Below are positions 45,555 through 55,276 of a stretch of DNA of 64,000 nt, piece by piece. The stretch's first letter is position 1. The number at the start of each line of letters is the position of its first letter. The notes below the pieces were generated by a model. That model made no database searches and had not been told where the DNA came from. It saw nothing but the letters and a program-made list of their open reading frames with translations. The stretch comes from Pilatotrama ljubarskyi (taxonomy: Eukaryota > Basidiomycota > Agaricomycetes > Polyporales > Polyporaceae), in NCBI GenBank assembly GCA_022385805.1, contig MU277709.1, positions 10,640 through 74,639 of the forward strand, in the 5' to 3' direction. The translations under genes and the position numbers were made by a program.

Positions 45555-48025
45555 TCAAGCAACGACAGATGCTCGTACGGCCACGGGTTCAGAAGTGCGT
45601 CTGGGGCTGTGAGGTGCTAACTTCGCCAGGGTTTGCGTCCACCCAACTGTGAGAGCACCGACAGCTTTTCGCTCTTCAGCGGACGGCTCTGTGGCATGGA
45701 TCACGAAGAGCTTGTTGGACATATCTGTAAGTTGGATCAGTCGGAACCTATTCATGCCGCGCTTGATGGCGTGCGTGAGCTCCAGCGGGCCCGAGTCGTG
45801 ACCCTGGCATGACAGTGCATGGTCAGCAGAGTTCCGCCTTGTCTCTGGAGCCTACGTACAGGCACCCACGAACTGCCCGGAGGGTCCGTCTGAACGACGA
45901 GCGTCCCCGCCGGCGGCCACTCCGTCTTGATGTTCCACATCGCAGCCACAATGTCCTCTCGGGTCGCACTGGGCGACATGTTTTGGTAGCACTCTGACAC
46001 AGCATCCTCGGGAAGACAAAGGAGATGCACGACGACATGCTTGTGCTCAAAACTGTGAACACTACCGGTGAGTAAGACACGCAGCACTGAGCTGGTGGCC
46101 CACCTGAATGTCTCTTTCCGACGCGCCCAATTGCGTGTGGCGTCAGCAGTGGCGTCGTCGACGAAGAACTCGATCGTCTCAATGTCCGCCGAACGTCTGC
46201 CGGTAACCGCTGCCCAAAATGCGGGAACGAGTGTAGGGGGCTGCTGCATAGAGGCCTCTTCGGTACCTTGCTTTTCTTGCATATGATATCCCGAGAAATC
46301 TTGTGCTACCGGTATGGATGGGTCCTCGGGAGGTTCAGTAGCGGCGGGCGGTACAGGCGTGACCGGATCGTGATGTCGCGTATCTGACAATATCGGTGTC
46401 GCCGTCTGCCGAGTCTTGAAAACGTTCGGTGACTGTGAACGGCCAGGAATCGGAAGCGTCGCGGACTGTGAGATGGTGGTAGGTGGCAAGGAGGTCGGCG
46501 CGCTAACCCCGTGTTCAGATGCCACAGGACTTCTAGCGGTGAGAAGCCCTGCGCTTTCCGACAGCGGTACCGCCTCTTCCACGGACGGCAAGGATGCCGT
46601 AAAAGGTACAGGGGGAGTGTGCGCAGTAGAGTGTGAGGTAGAGCGCGAGCAAGCTAAGCCAGACGTCGGCGTCCGAGAGCGTGGATCTGAGGCGATCGTC
46701 AGATGGTCTGTAGCCGAAGCGTCTGCGGGCGCTTCAGCGACAGTCTCTACCATATGACCGCCTTCTCGAGAAAACAATGCAGGGTCGCTGGAGTGAACCC
46801 TAGATGTAGCAAGCCCATAGTGCGTGACGGCCGTGTCAGCTCGCTCCCCGTCAACGACGTCCCCCGGTGAATGTTTTCTCGCAATCTTCACCGCGCGCTG
46901 CTCAGAGCCATCCCTCTCGTCTCCATCTATTGGTCTCTTCGAAGGCGAACGACTTCCGGCATGAGACACGGTTGCAGCGCGCTCTGAGTCTCGTTGAGCC
47001 TGCAATTCCGCCCGCATCCGCCTAGCCAATCCGACGAACTCGGCGCATTGGTCATCAGATAGACGAGAGAGGATGCGTTTCTGCGCAGTTGCGGTGTCCA
47101 AATTCGGATTGCGTCGTATAGCAAATTGCATGATGCTTGGTACAAGCAGGTCGCGGCACTGCTCGAGTACAGGCCGCGGTAGCGCAGAGGAGGCGGAGGC
47201 GGAGATGACAGGCTCGGCAGACATCGAATTGCGACTTGCGGTCATATCGACGTCGTTCTCGCAAGGCGTCCGTGTGTCTGCACCAGATTCCCGAGATGGA
47301 GATATGCTTGGCTCTCGGGACGGACTGGCCACCAGAGCTTGTGGAGGCAGAATTGTCGCAAGGAGATCTTCAACTGCGCTTTCGCTGACAGGAGTAGGCG
47401 AAGGAGAGTGACTCTTAACATCTTGGCGAGGAGTAGTGCCAGGCAGTTCCGAAGTTTCGCTTGAGGGAAGAGGGACAGTCGGCTCTCCGAACTGCAGAGC
47501 GTTGACCCTCGGCCGCATTCAGAGCAAACCAACGCGACTCACCACATCGATGGTGGAACGAGATCCTCGTGCTTTCCCTACGCGTCGCTCCGTCTTGGGG
47601 GACGGAATCGCAGGAGCCGTCTCTTCGACCTTGACCCGGACCTCATTGGACCGGGAGGCAACATGCTCCTCCCGCATTTTCACATCCTCCGTTACTGGGT
47701 CGCTTTCTCCCATATCGACCAGGAGAGGCTCCAGGCCGTCCCTCACACTGGAAGACGCAGATGCCTCTCCGGATGGTGCGATCCTCTTGAGGAGAGAAGG
47801 TGATCCCATGCGACTGAGCAATGACGGGATGCCAGTGTCCAAGCCGTCCGGCGAGCCCTCCGCAGGCTCCGGGTCCCTCCCTCGCACCCATGAGCGATTC
47901 TGGTACAGTGGCTTCTTTCCCTTGTCTTGTCCCGTCTGTTTTTGCAATGGAGGACTGCCTTGTTTGCCCGGGGAGCTAAAACGTTCAGAAGAAGCGGCTT
48001 GAGTTGCCTGCAAGGCCGTCGGCAT
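45555..48025 (-). CDS. Nuclear-looking protein with C-terminal PINIT-like domain (copy B)
   Basis: Four minus-strand exons make up the gene. It starts MPTALQATQAASSERFSS at 48025. A 51-nt intron (GTGAGT...CTGCAG) joins STIDV to FGEPTVPLPSS. A 42-nt stop-free segment near 46068-46110 probably also splices out, and a third intron joins SSWVP to GHDSGPLEL. The mid-region has a helical block (LEQCRDLLVPSIMQFAIRRN) and NLS-like stretches. The C-terminus reads IETIEFFVDDATADATRNWA, EWPPAGTLVVQTDPPGSSWV, then LELTHAIKRGMNRFRLIQLT with DMSNKLFVIHATEP. These blocks follow the same order and spacing as copy A on the opposite strand. No SP-RING is seen. A TATA box lies about 70 bases upstream. Confidence 0.72.
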
Positions 48026-48453
48026 GAGCACTCTTCGATCTTGTTAAGCAGTTGCAGAGAGGCCTGCCGTTGTCGAGATGTGTCGTCAGACGAGTCTTAT
48101 ATACAGCGGTACGCGACACTCAGCAGATGGTGGGAGAACGGAGAGAAGAGGCGTGCTGGATGGTCGGCGTCATGGTCGCGGGTTGGTGGACGGGATCCTC
48201 AATTAGCGCTTCTCGGCCAGATGAAGTCGCCGGATTTCTGCTACCTATTTCCGGCATCCTTGCATCTTCAGTTATTGTGTCTTTGAGTGCAGGTGCAGCA
48301 TGATTACTGGAAACGATGGGATGACAGTGATATAGCCCGAATCTACTCTATAGACGCGAATGTACGGCAGAGCCATGGTACACACGCAGCATGAGAAAAG
48401 CGATTGTCCTGCAAGCAATTCTGCCGAATGAACCATGTCCGCGTCCACAAGCG
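48026..48453. other. Intergenic, 428 bp: promoter of copy B
   Basis: Two minus-strand genes flank this stretch. Apart from the TATA box near 48100 I see no other element and no gene. Confidence 0.5.
48097..48103 (-). promoter_or_regulatory. TATA box of PINIT-like gene B
   Basis: On the minus strand the sequence reads TATATAA, about 72 bases before the ATG at 48025. The spacing is suitable for a fungal core promoter. Confidence 0.55.
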
Positions 48454-49238
48454 CTACGTTTCTGGCACCATGAAGCCCACCAGGCATTCATCCAGCATGT
48501 AGTCCACATTGACCCAAGCATGAGTCGAAGCTGAACATTGCACGTCAATCAGCGCAGATACAGGCATGAGGACTGGAAGCGGACGGACCAAATAGCTTCG
48601 TACCGTCTCTCCCGGCTACCCTCATGAGTTCCTTCTCTCCGCCAGGATGGTACGGCAAGTACGGCGTGATGTTGTACACCTTCCCACTGAACGCAGACCA
48701 CGCATCATCTCGTGTTCGGTGCTCTTTGAGCATAGATGGTGTTACGCGCATAAGCGTGTCCGTGCCCTACAGAAACTCGTCAAAACCATCGGAGTCAAGC
48801 CTAGAAAGGGCTTACCCTGAGATTCTGCCCGGACTTCTTCAGGTTTGCCCAATCCAATGGCCCATGTCCGGGCGCAAGGGCAACTTTGCCTTTCTTCGCA
48901 GGCTGCAGTGGAGGCTTTGTCGTCGTTGGTGGCACCATCAGAGATGAACCAGAACTGCCCGACACCCCAGGACGTCGGCTCGCCAGAGACGGAGGCGGAG
49001 GAGGCGGCATAAGCTGCGCGTCGGTCAGTATTCGCGGGACAGGCTCTGCTCGGGACGTCTGTGATGCTCGCTGTGCACTGTCAATCGCAGGAAATGCTGG
49101 AGGGGCGTCGTCGTCTCCATGGACAGTCTCCGCATCGTCGTCCTCTTCCGGGGCCGGGGGCGAGGTCTCTGTAGTCGGTGAGGGTATGTCCGCCGTAGGA
49201 TTCTGAGAATATAGCCAATTTCGGAGGTAAGAAGCCAT
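48454..49238 (-). CDS. IRC21: Cytochrome b5-like heme-binding protein (Irc21 type)
   Basis: Three minus-strand exons start MASYLRNWLYSQNPTADIPS at 49238. A disordered Pro/Ser/Glu N-terminus leads to GHGPLDWANLKKSGQNLR, then an intron. The heme domain follows: MLKEHRTRDDAWSAFSGKVY, NITPYLPYHPGGEKELMRVA and GRDGTKLF. A last exon gives THAWVNVDYMLDECLVGFMV and ends at the TAG at 48454-48456. The heme ligands are the histidine of HPGG and the histidine of THAWVN. Soluble b5 proteins with this extended N-terminus and no membrane anchor correspond to yeast Irc21, which transfers electrons in the cytosol. The symbol is by family likeness only. Confidence 0.85.
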
Positions 49239-49792
49239 ATTCCTCTGAATTCCCAGCCGGCAATGTGTGGTGATCGTACTGCGACTTGCAAGGGCAGGAG
49301 ATGCTCAAAGCAAATGCGTGGTGGTACAGAATCAAGACCCTTGGTTCACCGATTGCCGCAAGTGCTGGCGAAAGGCGCCCAAGAGCATGCGCAGGCCATC
49401 GGCCCGACCTCCGATGTGCCCATTAGAGCTGTTTTGCTGGCCAGGGAAACTTTGACCACCTGCTTGAATGGTAAGGCGCCCAAAAATCCAGCGATATGAT
49501 TGGCCTAGGACGCTCCACCCAAGGAATTTGGGGGCGAGCAAAACAGCTCTATTAATTGCTAGCGCCGCGATTAGGGATCTTGGGTACTTGCTTGGGTAGT
49601 ACTTCAAGCTTCACCATGCACACTGAGGCGCTTCTCTGAGGAGACAGCGAGCGGAATGCGGTATGAATCACAGGTAGTATACAGTAATGGGAATACAGTC
49701 TACAAGTACTGTAACTCCAGGCGAGTCCATCTCCCACACGGCGTTGAAACTTGTCGGAGCACGCTGCTGCATGTGAGCCGTCTTCATGACGC
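49239..49792. other. Intergenic holding a MITE candidate
   Basis: This stretch includes the promoter of the cytochrome b5 gene and the 3' flank of the enoyl-CoA hydratase gene. Its centre is the TA-flanked inverted-repeat element at 49426-49549. I see no gene. Confidence 0.5.
49426..49549. mobile_element. MITE candidate, 124 bp, TA-flanked
   Basis: The ends are 17-bp inverted repeats differing at one position: GAGCTGTTTTGCTGGCC at 49426-49442, and GAGCTGTTTTGCTCGCC read on the minus strand from 49549. TA lies directly outside each end (49424-49425 and 49550-49551), as expected for a TA target duplication of Tc1/mariner-type elements. The interior has no coding capacity. Confidence 0.65.
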
Positions 49793-51063
49793 TCACAATT
49801 TGCTCTTGCGGTGGTTGACATCGATCTCCCTCCACTGAAAAGCGCGAGTCAGACCAAGTCGACCCACAACGAATCCGACGCGCAACTCACCCAGGGCATC
49901 CAAGGTGCCAGCCGCTCCAGCTTGTCGGCAAATTTCGGCGCACGGCGCTGCTTGAACGCGAGGGCGCCCTCTTCAGCATCCGGAGAGCGGGCTAGGATGC
50001 GAATCGCCCGAGAGTCAACGAGGTGCTGCTCCTCGATGTTGTCGTACCCGCGCCACACCAGTGCCTTGGTGACTGCGACCGCGGTCTGGGACGTGTTGAC
50101 AGCGAGGTCCTTGGCGAGCGCTAGGGCGGCAGGGAAGACCTCCTCACGCGCGGGCAGGACGGTGTGGTAGAGCCCCGTCAGGAGGGGAGAGTCCGGAGTG
50201 ACGGTTGCGCCGGTGATGAAAAGCGACATAGCGCGAGAATGGCCAATGAGCTTCGGAAGGAGGAAGCTCGAGGCAGCTGCACCGCTCGACGACTCAGCAT
50301 GTCACGGGTGATGTGTACTGCGTACATACATACCCTCGGGAGCGATGCCACGACGAACAAATGGAAATGCTAACTTGGCACCAGCCCAAGCGAAGCGGAT
50401 ATCGCAAGGAAGCTGAAGGCCCGTAACGCCGACTCCAACCTTGAGTGAATGGCAAGGATCTCAGTGCTCGGGTTTCATCCGAAACGTGTACGGGAGCCGT
50501 GCTTACCGCATGTCCGTTCACTGCCGCGATCGTGATCTTCCTGCAGCGGAAAATGGCCATGGTGACCTGGCCGCCGGAGTCTCGGTGGGCTTGTCGTACG
50601 TCGGACGTTAGTCCGCCATAAACGCACTTCGGTATGGATCGGGAAGCCCACCGTGTTCGCCTTCCTTCTCTGCCTCATCCTCAATGATTCTCTCCCAGCC
50701 GCCGCTGAGATCAGCCTACGGTAAACATTTATGAGCTCCCCGGTGTCCAACTTACACGCATAGAATGGAAGGCACTCACGCCTGAGCAGAATGCTGGGGC
50801 GGTGTGTTTAGCGGTCAGCACCACAACGCGCACACGGTCATCTCTGTCGAGCAAGTCGAAAGCCTTGATGATATCGTTAGCTACAGCTTGAATGAAGGTG
50901 TTCCGTCTACTCGGAGGGACCTCAGCAACGTCCAGTGCTGGAACGGATGATATATAGAATGAACCCACTCCTTGGATCGGGCTAGAGTGACGACCGCCAC
51001 AGCTCCATCGAGCTCGACGCGGATGGTTGTGAAGCCTAGATTGCCGTAATCAGGGGCCGACAT
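49793..51063 (-). CDS. Peroxisomal enoyl-CoA hydratase/isomerase
   Basis: Six or so minus-strand exons start MSAPDYGNLGFTTIRVELDG at 51063. The crotonase fold shows in RNTFIQAVANDIIKAFDLLD, RVVVLTAKHTAPAFCSG (oxyanion strand), then ITIAAVNGHAVGVTGLQLPC with the second oxyanion glycine. Further blocks are DIRFAWAGAKLAFPFVRRGI and APEGASSFLLPKLIGHSRAM. The last exon (49834-49793) encodes WREIDVNHRKSKL, ending in the canonical peroxisomal signal SKL. The protein likely acts in fatty-acid beta-oxidation as a hydratase or a delta3,delta2-enoyl-CoA isomerase; the sequence alone does not decide. If the 56-nt last intron (49890-49835) is not removed, the protein ends SLWVDLV and lacks SKL. Confidence 0.88.
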
Positions 51064-52330
51064 GTTGTCCCCGTTCCTCACCAAGATCCTCAGGCTGCAC
51101 TGGCTATGGAGATGCTAAGGTGCCTCAGAGGTGGCTAGCAGCCTCGAAGAAACGCCCGCCAGGAAGACGGCCAAAAAGCGGCGCGTTTATATAGAGGTAC
51201 GAAAATGAAACCACTGTTGTGCTCCCGGTGTAGATCATTGCCGACGGTCACTTGATGTCAGAGCTAGCGCTCACTTCGCCCATCTCCCGCTTAGCAAGAA
51301 AACCCGGTCCTCTACAGGCATGTCCGATCCCTTTGACGTGCTTATAGGGGACCAAGAGGCGGAACACGCCGCTGCAATGACGCGACGCTCTATGCGATAG
51401 ACGGGTAGCGCGTTTACCGCTGGCACATCGGCTCATGAGCAAGACAATATGATAGCGATGTCGATGTTATATTCGCGTTTCAGTAATACACGGAACGCAC
51501 ACAGCCCCGATAGCAGGCACGCAGGGCAGACAAACGTAATATTGAAACGGGGAACTCACCAGATCTAGACGGGTGCCCGTTCATCATTCTCCATCCATCG
51601 CCAAATAGTACCTCCAGAAGTGAACGGGCGGGCAGCAAAGCCCCACAATAGATACCTGCGTCACTGCGCCATAGGATTCGCGTCCACTGAATTTCTAGCT
51701 TGGCATGCAATCACGGTTAGCTGCAACAAGAGACCCGAAGTGGATGACTTCTGGTGTCGCAGGAGTGACGATAGACCGCAGAGTTCATAGGAACACGCAA
51801 GTGCAGGTACTTGCCAGATGCAAGTGCAGGTAGTAGCCGAGAAGCTTCCGCAGCAGACCTGAGGAAATCGGACAGCCAGCTCACAGACCGAGTGACGGCG
51901 GAAGGAGAAAGGAAATGCGCTCGGCTCGACGCGCGAATGCCGCACCGTGAAAGCACGGTAGCGCGGCCCGGAACTGCGGCGTGGTTCCTCGAAGCGGCCC
52001 GTCCCCGCTTCGCGAGCGTTCGAGTTGAAGTTCTTTCTGCGGAGAGCACAGTGAACGCGTCGATGCGCTCGCCGACTCTCTTGTGCACGAGCACTACTCC
52101 CCACTCAGCTAAAGCCCCGCTTCCCTGCGGTTGGTTCTGAGTCGCGCTCAGTCAGGCCGGCTTGTGCTTCGGAAGCCGTTCTAAACGGTCACGACCGGTA
52201 GTAGACTCGGCTGCATACCCTTCACGTCCGCGGACCTGTCAGTACACGATACCTACACGATCTGCTAACGACCTCCTATCCCATACCCACTGCAAGTCTC
52301 CTTGGAGGGCATGCACAATACCATCACAAC
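51064..52330. other. Intergenic, about 1.27 kb, divergent promoters
   Basis: The hydratase gene (minus) and the PalI/SUR7 gene (plus) diverge from here. No coding sequence is convincing. A TATA box for the minus-strand gene lies near 51190. Confidence 0.5.
51186..51193 (-). promoter_or_regulatory. TATA box of the hydratase gene
   Basis: TATATAAA reads on the minus strand about 125 bases before the ATG at 51063. The spacing is plausible for a fungal promoter with a short leader. Confidence 0.45.
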
Positions 52331-53145
52331 ATGTGCAGTCCCGCATTCCTCATGTTTGTGGCGAATGTCGCTGCTCTCACTTTGCTGTATGTACTTTCAC
52401 TTGCTCATGCGCCTTTCATCGACAAACCAAAACAATGTCGCAGAGTGCTTGTGACGTTCTCCACCCCTTTCATTCAAGCGTTGTACTTTCTTGAGTCAAG
52501 CGTCTCTGGAGGTGTCAAGTTTGGGCTGTTTGGATTCTGCTTCGAACTCACGGAGACATGTATTCCGAAAGAGTCAGTGATGCCATGTCCTACTACTTGG
52601 TCGCGTGCATGACCTCTCACTTACAGGCTGGGATACCACCATAACCCGGAACTGATGGCTCCACTGACAACCGTTTTAGTCCTGTATCCTGTTGGTGAGT
52701 ACGCACCACGAATTAACCTGGAGTTGCCTGCTCATCTATGTTGATCGCTAGCCGCCGGCCTCACGCTTCTTGGAGCAATTGTTCTCATACCGTTGATGTA
52801 CATTCGGCGAGACCGTAGTGCTCTATACGCTCTGTACGCCTTGGTCTCGACATTCGCGTTCTTTGCCGCCGTCGCGGCTTTTGCGATCACGATGTATCTC
52901 TTCACGGTCGCGATGCATCGCTTCCAGGGCGAAGGCTTCACGGCCTCATACGGCCCTTCTGTGCGTAGCATTCGCCCTGAAAGTTTTGCTCCATACTGAA
53001 ACTGCTCTGACGGTACTGCGGTTAGATATGGATCGCTTTGGCAGCTACCGCATTGCTGCTGGCTATAGCGATCAACGCCGGCTGTGCGACGTGCGTGGGC
53101 GGGCGGTTCGGACGACAACCACGTCACCTGGCGTATACCTACTGA
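52331..53145 (+). CDS. PalI/SUR7-family four-helix membrane protein
   Basis: Four exons start MCSPAFLMFVANVAALTLLY (helix 1) at 52331. The extracellular loop contains LVTFSTPFIQALYFLESS and VKFGLFGFCFELTETC, the GxxG/C-rich signature of the SUR7/PalI (Rim9) family. Further helices are AAGLTLLGAIVLIPLMYI, then LYALYALVSTFAFFAAVAAF, then in the last exon IWIALAATALLLAIAINAGC. The tail ends RHLAYTY at the TGA at 53143-53145. Introns lie at about 52573-52624, 52693-52750 and 52960-53025. Family members sit in the plasma membrane; PalI/Rim9 helps ambient-pH sensing and Sur7 marks eisosome patches. The short cytoplasmic tail does not favour a full PalI role. Confidence 0.78.
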
Positions 53146-54555
53146 GTCTGGTTCCACCATGACCCAACCCAAAAGGACTCCTAATACGACACCCGCGGAC
53201 CGTCGGATATTGTTATTGCTGATTTACTTCCAATCTTTGATAGACATGACTAGGTGTAGGCGACGCATACAGGCGTTTGTATGATACTGATGTCACGCTT
53301 CAGGTCAAGGTTGGAATGATATACACACTTCTTCAGACTCGTCACGATGGGCTCCTCAGCCATACACGGACGCTGCTCGGCACCGGCACACAAGTTGAGA
53401 CATACTAGACGCCGTGCCTCTTGGTGATGCGCTCTCGTCAAACTGAGCGTCAGCCCCCATATCACGCATGTTATAGTCCAAGGCTCGTCTCTGCCAACTT
53501 CGTCGAGTCTGATCACCACCGGAACGCACTCGGTGTTGCGCAGCTATAGCAGTTGTGGTCTCAAATCTGGCACCCGTCGTACGCCGATCCGGATGCGTGA
53601 GCGCTTCACGCCCATCGTTTCGGCCCTCGACATCGGAAATTTCAATTTCATACGAAAGGCTCATACGAAAGGCTAACTCGTGTGGCGTCAGGCGCCGGGT
53701 TTGATTGGAGATACATAGGTGCACAGGGGGCGATGGCCTGGGGTAAGTAATCAGGGTCGGCGAGACAGTGTTTACTTACTTTCGCTGGCGTCTCTGCCTG
53801 CTGTGCGCATAGCGGTCGAGCTGAGTGACCGTTGTCGTTCTTGGGCGTCGGTGGCGACTCGAGCGCTGCTCCTGGGCGCCACCGATACCCATACATTGCT
53901 GCGCACGCCATCAAGCCAGCTGCAAGTTCGGGTGCTGTCGGCATTCAAGGCCGTGTGTTGGGTGGCGTACGCGAGACACGATGGTTCAAGAAGCACGAGA
54001 ATAACCTGGGTCCGGTGCTTCCCTCGGATTGCGTCTGGTCACGGTGGCATCAGTACGCTGGATCTGATGGACATTCTGGCGTTGAAAGTGCTGAGCACCT
54101 GAGGCGATTACTCAACAATGAAGCCGGGGCTCACAGAGTAGCCCCCATTAGCTCGTATCCTTGAGCATGAGGGCCTATTCGAGGAGCTTCCATGATGGAT
54201 CTCTCCAAGTTGGCAAAGTGCGCCGTACTGCTCATTTGGGATTCACGTTCTATGCTGGCTTTCGGAGTATAAATTCCCTATATGCAAGGTTTGGACGAGC
54301 TAACAGTGGGTTTGGCTGCTCTAGGACAAGTTCGTGATTTCAGTGAGCAGTACACGACACAGTGATACGGTCGTTCAAGCGACGGTGCGCCACATGTATG
54401 CCCGTTCATGGCCTTCTTCATGGGACTGAGCCTGACTCTCCACTCATCGTAGTCATTCATAGAGTAGTTAAATATTGCGCTTTATATAAGGTCCTTATGT
54501 TCCGAATTTACGGACGAGGAGATAGAACCGTAGTAGTACTACTACAGTAATAGTA
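53146..54555. other. Intergenic, about 1.4 kb
   Basis: A 13-bp unit (CTCATACGAAAGG and a near copy) repeats in tandem near 53648-53673. A short minus-strand frame at 53944-53648 is listed separately. No other gene is convincing. The right edge is rich in TAGTAGTAC-like palindromes (54525-54550). Confidence 0.4.
53648..53944 (-). CDS. Possible small membrane-anchored protein
   Basis: A 98-codon frame starts with ATG at 53944 (MPTAPELAAGLMACAAMYGY), whose start could form a short helix or signal anchor. A Pro-rich hydrophilic remainder follows and ends SLSYEPFV. No family is recognised and no splice partners are clear. It may be chance. Confidence 0.22.
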   Translation of the reverse strand: MPTAPELAAGLMACAAMYGYRWRPGAALESPPTPKNDNGHSARPLCAQQAETPAKVSKHCLADPDYLPQAIAPCAPMYLQSNPAPDATRVSLSYEPFV

Positions 54556-54980
54556 CTATCCCGTCCCCAGATGCTGGATAAGCGCCCAGGGTGACCCCAG
54601 AAGCTGGACATTGCCTTGTAGCTTAGCACGATCGCACCGTACACACATCCTTTCTGTATGGCCGCATGGAGCTCAATGGGCTGCTTGGTATTCCAGGAAG
54701 TTGGGTGAGGAAATCAAGACCTGTGAGCAAAGTAACAGAAGGTGAATGTCTCCAGGCCGTATGGCGCTTAGGTTTCCAGATTCCCGGGTCAGAGGGCTTT
54801 CTGCTGGCTCTCATCTCCTGTATGTGCATTTTTGTGCAAATCTTCTTGCAGGAAGCCTTAGGGGATACAGTGGCCATGCCTGAAAAACAAGCAGAATGAA
54901 TTTTGGAGATGTTTTGGGACTGCTATGTCGAAACTGAGCCCGAAATTCTGTTGGGCGTCCAGCATCTGGGGACGGGATAG
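54556..54980. mobile_element. MITE candidate, 425 bp, with 23-bp perfect inverted ends and TA flanks
   Basis: The left end starts CTATCCCGTCCCCAGATGCT at 54556. The same sequence reads on the minus strand from 54980, perfect over 23 bases, then continuing as a looser match (GCGCCCA/CGCCCA) after a three-base gap. TA lies outside each end (54554-54555 and 54981-54982), and the match extends a few bases beyond through AGTACT. A related sub-repeat (CCCCAGAAGCTGGA) follows inside the left end at 54595. The interior has no transposase, so it would be a non-autonomous Tc1/mariner-type element. Confidence 0.7.
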
Positions 54981-55276
54981 TACTGTAAGTACTGGCGATG
55001 CAGCCGCTGAGCCTACTTAGATGCCTTCCTAATCGGGCGGAGCACCTAGTGGGCGCTAATTCTGCCTCTTGCCTCATCGCTGCAGCGTGAGCGCTTACCC
55101 GATCAGTGAGCTCTGTCGACGCCTTCACCTCTGCCAGCATCGAGCCCCGGACTACCGCAGCTCCTGGATCTGCGAAGCGCAGACCTCGCTATACTACCCC
55201 AAGGTCTTGCTCTACTCCCACACCCATAGCTGTCCCATCACCAGGTCTCCAACACCCATCTGCGTAAATTTCCGCC

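Noticed and set aside
54525..54555. TAGTAGTAC palindromes beside the 425-bp element
   Set aside because: They lie outside the TA-bounded ends and look like simple sequence, so they were not included in the element.
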